Shown: one piece after another, positions 6,481 through 9,153 of the stretch
How positions within the stretch are numbered: the stretch's first letter is position 1
How the letters are laid out: each line of letters begins with the position of its first letter
NCBI GenBank assembly: GCA_902773065.1
Contig: CACYDD010000349.1
Span: forward strand, 1 to 9,153
DNA length: 9,153 nt
Direction: 5' to 3'
Origin: an uncultured Ruminococcus sp.
GTDB taxonomy: Bacteria > Bacillota > Clostridia > Oscillospirales > Acutalibacteraceae
The notes under the pieces: model-generated
Told to the model about the DNA's origin: nothing
Seen by the model: only the letters and a program-made list of their open reading frames with translations
The model's database searches: none
Position numbers and translations under genes: made by a program

Positions 6481-6481
6481 C
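6468..6481. promoter_or_regulatory. 14-bp palindrome, candidate Crp/Fnr operator
   Basis: GTTGCA-TT-TGCAAC is a perfect inverted repeat with 6-bp arms. Its size and symmetry fit a Crp/Fnr dimer site (FNR sites are TTGAT-N4-ATCAA), and the adjacent divergent gene encodes such a regulator. It covers the -35 of the Crp/Fnr gene and is centred at 6474.5. The assignment to this regulator is inference. Confidence 0.55.
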
Positions 6482-6510
6482 AGACATTTGGGTGTATTTT
6501 GTAATAAAAT
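6481..6510 (+). promoter_or_regulatory. Candidate activator-dependent nrdD promoter
   Basis: TAAAAT (6505-6510) matches the -10 consensus at five of six bases. The only -35-like hexamer is CAGACA (6481-6486), 18 bp upstream, a poor match. A start site near 6516 would put the 14-bp palindrome at -41.5, the classic class II position for Crp/Fnr activation, and leave a 45-nt leader. An alternative nrdD promoter uses TATGAT at 6451-6456 with a weak -35 near 6428-6433; that one would overlap the proximal NrdR box and fit repression better. Both may operate. Confidence 0.4.
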
Positions 6511-6560
6511 AGTTATCACGCAGTCGTTACTATATGATTATACCAGCAGGAGATGAAGTA

Positions 6561-8801
6561 ATGAGAATCATAAAACGTAATTCCTCGGAAGAAGCCTTTA
6601 ATATCGATAAGATCATCAATGCGATCTCAAAAGCCAATCTTTCTATTGATACAGGCAGACTTACCGAAGAACAGATCAAGGATATATCGGGCTATGTAGA
6701 ATATAAATGCTCCAAAATGGACAGAGCTGTGTCAGTGGAAGAAATTCAGGATATGGTCGAAGATCAGATCATGGCAAAGGGTGCATTTCAGCTTGCCAGA
6801 AGCTATGTGAGATACCGTTATACCCGTTCGCTGGTTCGTTCTTCCAATACAACGGATAATAAAATACTCAGCCTGATCGAATGTAATAACGAAGAGGCAA
6901 AGCAGGAAAATTCCAACAAGAATCCGACTGTCAACAGCGTTCAGCGTGATTATATGGCAGGCGAGGTCAGCAAGGATCTGACAAGAAGAATGCTGCTGCC
7001 GATGGATATTGTTGAAGCACACGAAAAGGGTATCATTCATTTCCATGATGCAGATTATTTTGCACAGCATATGCACAACTGCGATCTGGTTAATCTTGAC
7101 GATATGCTTCAGAATGGTACAGTCATCAGCGAAACGCTGATCGAAAAGCCGCACAGCTTTTCCACAGCTTGTAATATCGCCACACAGATCATCGCTCAGG
7201 TGGCAAGTAACCAGTACGGCGGTCAGAGTATCAGTCTGACTCATCTTGCACCGTTTGTGCAGATCTCAAGAGAGAAAATCAAACGGGAATTTCTGGAAGA
7301 ACTGAAAATGATGGATACGCAAATTCCACAGGAAACAATAAACAATATTGTTGAGGAGCGTCTGAAAAAGGAAATCACAAAGGGCGTTCAGACAATACAG
7401 TATCAGGTCGTTACCCTGCTGACAACAAACGGTCAGGCACCGTTTGTCACTGTGTTTATGTATCTCAATGAGGCAAAGGATGAGCGTGAGAAAAAAGACC
7501 TTGCTATGATTATCGAGGAAACCCTCCGCCAACGCTGCACAGGTGTGAAAAATGAATCGGGCGTATGGATCACGCCTGCCTTCCCGAAGCTGATCTATGT
7601 GCTGGAAGAGGATAACATTCATGAAGGCGACCCGTATTATTATCTGACAGAGCTTGCTGCAAAATGTACGGCAAAGCGCATGGTTCCCGATTATATTTCG
7701 GAGAAGGTTATGCTTGCCAACAAGATAGACAAAAACGGTGACGGTCACTGTTATACCTGCATGGGATGCAGAAGTTTCCTTACCCCTTACATTGATAAAG
7801 ACGGTAAACCGAAATATTACGGCCGCTTTAATCAGGGTGTTGTTACAGTAAATCTGGTTGATATCGGTCTGAGTGCCAATAAGGATATCAATGCGTTCTG
7901 GAGAATTTTTGAAGAACGTATGGATTTGTGCCACCGTGCATTGAGATGCCGTCATGAGCGGCTTTTGGGTACATTGTCCGATGCTGCACCGATTTTGTGG
8001 CAGTACGGAGCAATTTCAAGACTGAAAAAGGGCGAGCCGATAGACGAACTGCTGTATGGCGGCTATTCTACACTTTCCCTTGGCTATGCAGGACTCTGGG
8101 AATGTGTTTACAGCCTGAATGGCAAAAAGCTTACCGAAGAAGAGGGCAAAAAGCTTGGTCTTAAAATTATGCAGAAGCTGAATGAATTCTGTGCCAAGTG
8201 GAAAGCCGAGGAAAATATTGACTATAGTATTTACGGCACACCGCTTGAAAGCACGACTTATAAATTTGCAAAATGCCTGCAAAAGCGTTTCGGCGTGATC
8301 GAGGGGATCACGGACAGAAATTACATCACCAACAGCTATCATGTTCATGTTACGGAGGAAATCAGTGCTTTTGACAAGCTCAAGCTGGAATCCGAATTCC
8401 AGACACTGTCTCCGGGCGGTGCGATTTCCTATGTGGAAGTTCCGAATATGCAGCAGAATATTCCTGCTGTCATGCAGGTCATCAGATTCATCTATGACAA
8501 TATCATGTATGCGGAGCTTAATACAAAGAGTGATTTCTGTCAGGTATGCGGTTATAACGGAGAGATACAGATCGTCAAAGCTGACGACGGCAAGCTTGTA
8601 TGGGAATGTCCGAACTGCAAAAACAGAGATCAGAACAAGATGAATGTCGCAAGAAGAACCTGCGGTTATATCGGAACGCAGTTCTGGAATCAGGGACGCA
8701 CACAGGAGATCAAAGAAAGGGTGCTTCACCTTTCCAAGGGGAATTTATCTCAGAATGAAACAGTATCCAAAATCAACAGCAGGATAAAAAACAAATCTTA
8801 A
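6561..8801 (+). CDS. nrdD: Anaerobic (class III) ribonucleoside-triphosphate reductase NrdD
   Basis: 746 residues. This oxygen-sensitive glycyl-radical enzyme reduces ribonucleoside triphosphates to dNTPs under anaerobiosis and is activated by NrdG. The N-terminal ATP-cone (about residues 1-95, MRIIKRNSSEEAFNIDKI…RSYVRYRYTRS) provides allosteric activity control. Catalytic cysteines are visible at Cys174 (MHNCDLVNLDDML) and Cys403 (CMGCRSF, with another Cys at 400), corresponding to the Cys79/Cys290 pair of the phage T4 enzyme. The zinc site is CQVC (660, 663) and CPNC (683, 686). The glycyl radical residue is Gly702 in RRTCGYIG. An in-frame ATG at 6534 lacks a ribosome binding site, whereas AGGAGA (6548-6553) sits seven bases before the ATG at 6561, so 6561 is chosen. 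nrdG follows downstream. Regulation probably involves the paired NrdR boxes and possibly the divergent Crp/Fnr protein. Confidence 0.97.
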   Translation: MRIIKRNSSEEAFNIDKIINAISKANLSIDTGRLTEEQIKDISGYVEYKCSKMDRAVSVEEIQDMVEDQIMAKGAFQLARSYVRYRYTRSLVRSSNTTDNKILSLIECNNEEAKQENSNKNPTVNSVQRDYMAGEVSKDLTRRMLLPMDIVEAHEKGIIHFHDADYFAQHMHNCDLVNLDDMLQNGTVISETLIEKPHSFSTACNIATQIIAQVASNQYGGQSISLTHLAPFVQISREKIKREFLEELKMMDTQIPQETINNIVEERLKKEITKGVQTIQYQVVTLLTTNGQAPFVTVFMYLNEAKDEREKKDLAMIIEETLRQRCTGVKNESGVWITPAFPKLIYVLEEDNIHEGDPYYYLTELAAKCTAKRMVPDYISEKVMLANKIDKNGDGHCYTCMGCRSFLTPYIDKDGKPKYYGRFNQGVVTVNLVDIGLSANKDINAFWRIFEERMDLCHRALRCRHERLLGTLSDAAPILWQYGAISRLKKGEPIDELLYGGYSTLSLGYAGLWECVYSLNGKKLTEEEGKKLGLKIMQKLNEFCAKWKAEENIDYSIYGTPLESTTYKFAKCLQKRFGVIEGITDRNYITNSYHVHVTEEISAFDKLKLESEFQTLSPGGAISYVEVPNMQQNIPAVMQVIRFIYDNIMYAELNTKSDFCQVCGYNGEIQIVKADDGKLVWECPNCKNRDQNKMNVARRTCGYIGTQFWNQGRTQEIKERVLHLSKGNLSQNETVSKINSRIKNKS

Positions 8802-8811
8802 AAACAGCAAT

Positions 8812-8849
8812 AATGTCTCATAATTGATGTACGTTGATTATGAGACATT
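8812..8849 (+). terminator. 13-bp hairpin between nrdD and nrdG
   Basis: AATGTCTCATAAT (8812-8824) pairs perfectly with ATTATGAGACATT (8837-8849); the 12-nt interior can add T-G, G-T and A-T pairs. It starts 10 bp after the nrdD stop and is followed by TTTC (8848-8851 reads TTTT). It looks like an intrinsic terminator with a short U tract. Because nrdG begins only 27 bp further on with no evident promoter between, partial termination or an mRNA-processing or stability role is more likely than a full stop. Confidence 0.6.
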
Positions 8850-8875
8850 TTCAATATCAAAAACGGAGTGATTTT

Positions 8876-9153
8876 ATGTATGTGGGAGAAATTATCACCG
8901 CTGACTGTGCAAACGGAACAGGAATCCGGGTAAGTGTGTTTGTTTCGGGGTGTACCAACCACTGCAAAGGCTGTTTTCAGCCGCAGACATGGGATTTTGA
9001 ATACGGTCAGCCGTATACGGCGGAGATGGAAGATTTTATTATGAAAGAGCTTTCAAAAAGTTATTATGCAGGTCTGACGATACTCGGCGGTGAGCCGTTT
9101 GAACTTTCCAACCAGAGGGAGGTCGTTAAACTGATTCGCAGGGTAAAATCAGA
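8876..9153 (+). CDS. nrdG: NrdG, class III ribonucleotide reductase activating enzyme (3'-truncated)
   Basis: The first 92 codons are present; the frame is open at the window edge. NrdG is a radical-SAM enzyme that uses a [4Fe-4S] cluster and S-adenosylmethionine to generate the glycyl radical on NrdD. The cluster motif CTNHCKGC places cysteines at residues 26, 30 and 33, the CX3CX2C spacing and positions of the E. coli protein. ANGTGIRVSVFVSGC precedes it, FQPQTWDFEYGQPY follows, and LGGEPF (residues 70-75) supplies the GGEP SAM-binding motif. CGGAGTG (8864-8870) is a suitable ribosome binding site five to seven bases before the ATG. It lies 74 bp downstream of nrdD on the same strand, past a hairpin that may lower its expression relative to nrdD. 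Confidence 0.95.
   Translation, partial: MYVGEIITADCANGTGIRVSVFVSGCTNHCKGCFQPQTWDFEYGQPYTAEMEDFIMKELSKSYYAGLTILGGEPFELSNQREVVKLIRRVKS

Noticed and set aside
6534..6560. Upstream in-frame ATG for nrdD
   Set aside because: There is no ribosome binding site before it, while AGGAGA precedes the ATG at 6561, where the ATP-cone begins.
7266..7955. Long minus-strand open frame (229 codons) opposite nrdD, with similar ones at 6732-7244 and 8016-8729
   Set aside because: They lie wholly antisense to a confidently identified nrdD, have composition typical of codon shadows, and show no recognisable domain.

Overview
The window looks like chromosomal DNA from a strictly anaerobic, AT-leaning Gram-positive Clostridia member, most likely a Ruminococcus-type member of the Oscillospiraceae. 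The evidence is strong GGAGG-type ribosome binding sites, a lipobox lipoprotein with a Ser/Glu-rich stalk, surface-protein domains typical of gut Firmicutes (Ig-like, SH3b and transglutaminase-like), a class III anaerobic ribonucleotide reductase, and a Crp/Fnr regulator lacking cAMP-binding residues. The genus is inferred from protein style alone.

Layout. (1) Positions 2-817 hold the 3' part of a secreted protein with a C-terminal transglutaminase-like domain that has an intact Cys/His/Asp triad. It is followed by a 14-bp-period triplet repeat and a perfect 14-bp hairpin. (2) Positions 910-4595 hold a compact three-gene, same-strand unit: an AlgI-like MBOAT membrane acyltransferase, a DHHW/AlgX-AlgJ-like SGNH-type protein 12 bp later, and a stalked lipoprotein 26 bp after that. 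The first two form the usual pair for O-acetylating an extracellular glycan; the lipoprotein is an unassigned third member. (3) Positions 4724-5692 encode an Rsm22/METTL17-family methyltransferase-like protein with four cysteines spaced as in the mitochondrial [4Fe-4S] homologue. (4) Positions 5757-6383 (minus strand) encode a cysteine-rich Crp/Fnr-family regulator. (5) It is divergent from nrdD (6561-8801), which is followed by a strong hairpin and then by the start of nrdG (8876 to the window edge).

The most informative non-coding region is the 177-bp divergent crp/nrdD spacer. It carries two NrdR-box-like 16-mers separated by 16 bp (start to start 32 bp), a good minus-strand promoter for the Crp/Fnr gene, and a 14-bp palindrome overlapping that promoter's -35. 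The palindrome centre lies 41.5 bp upstream of a plausible nrdD start site. This suggests that anaerobic dNTP synthesis is controlled by NrdR (nucleotide status) and by the neighbouring Crp/Fnr protein (redox or another signal). The cis-elements are visible in the sequence; the regulators' binding is inferred. I found no CRISPR array, tRNA, rRNA, insertion sequence or clearly novel defence system.
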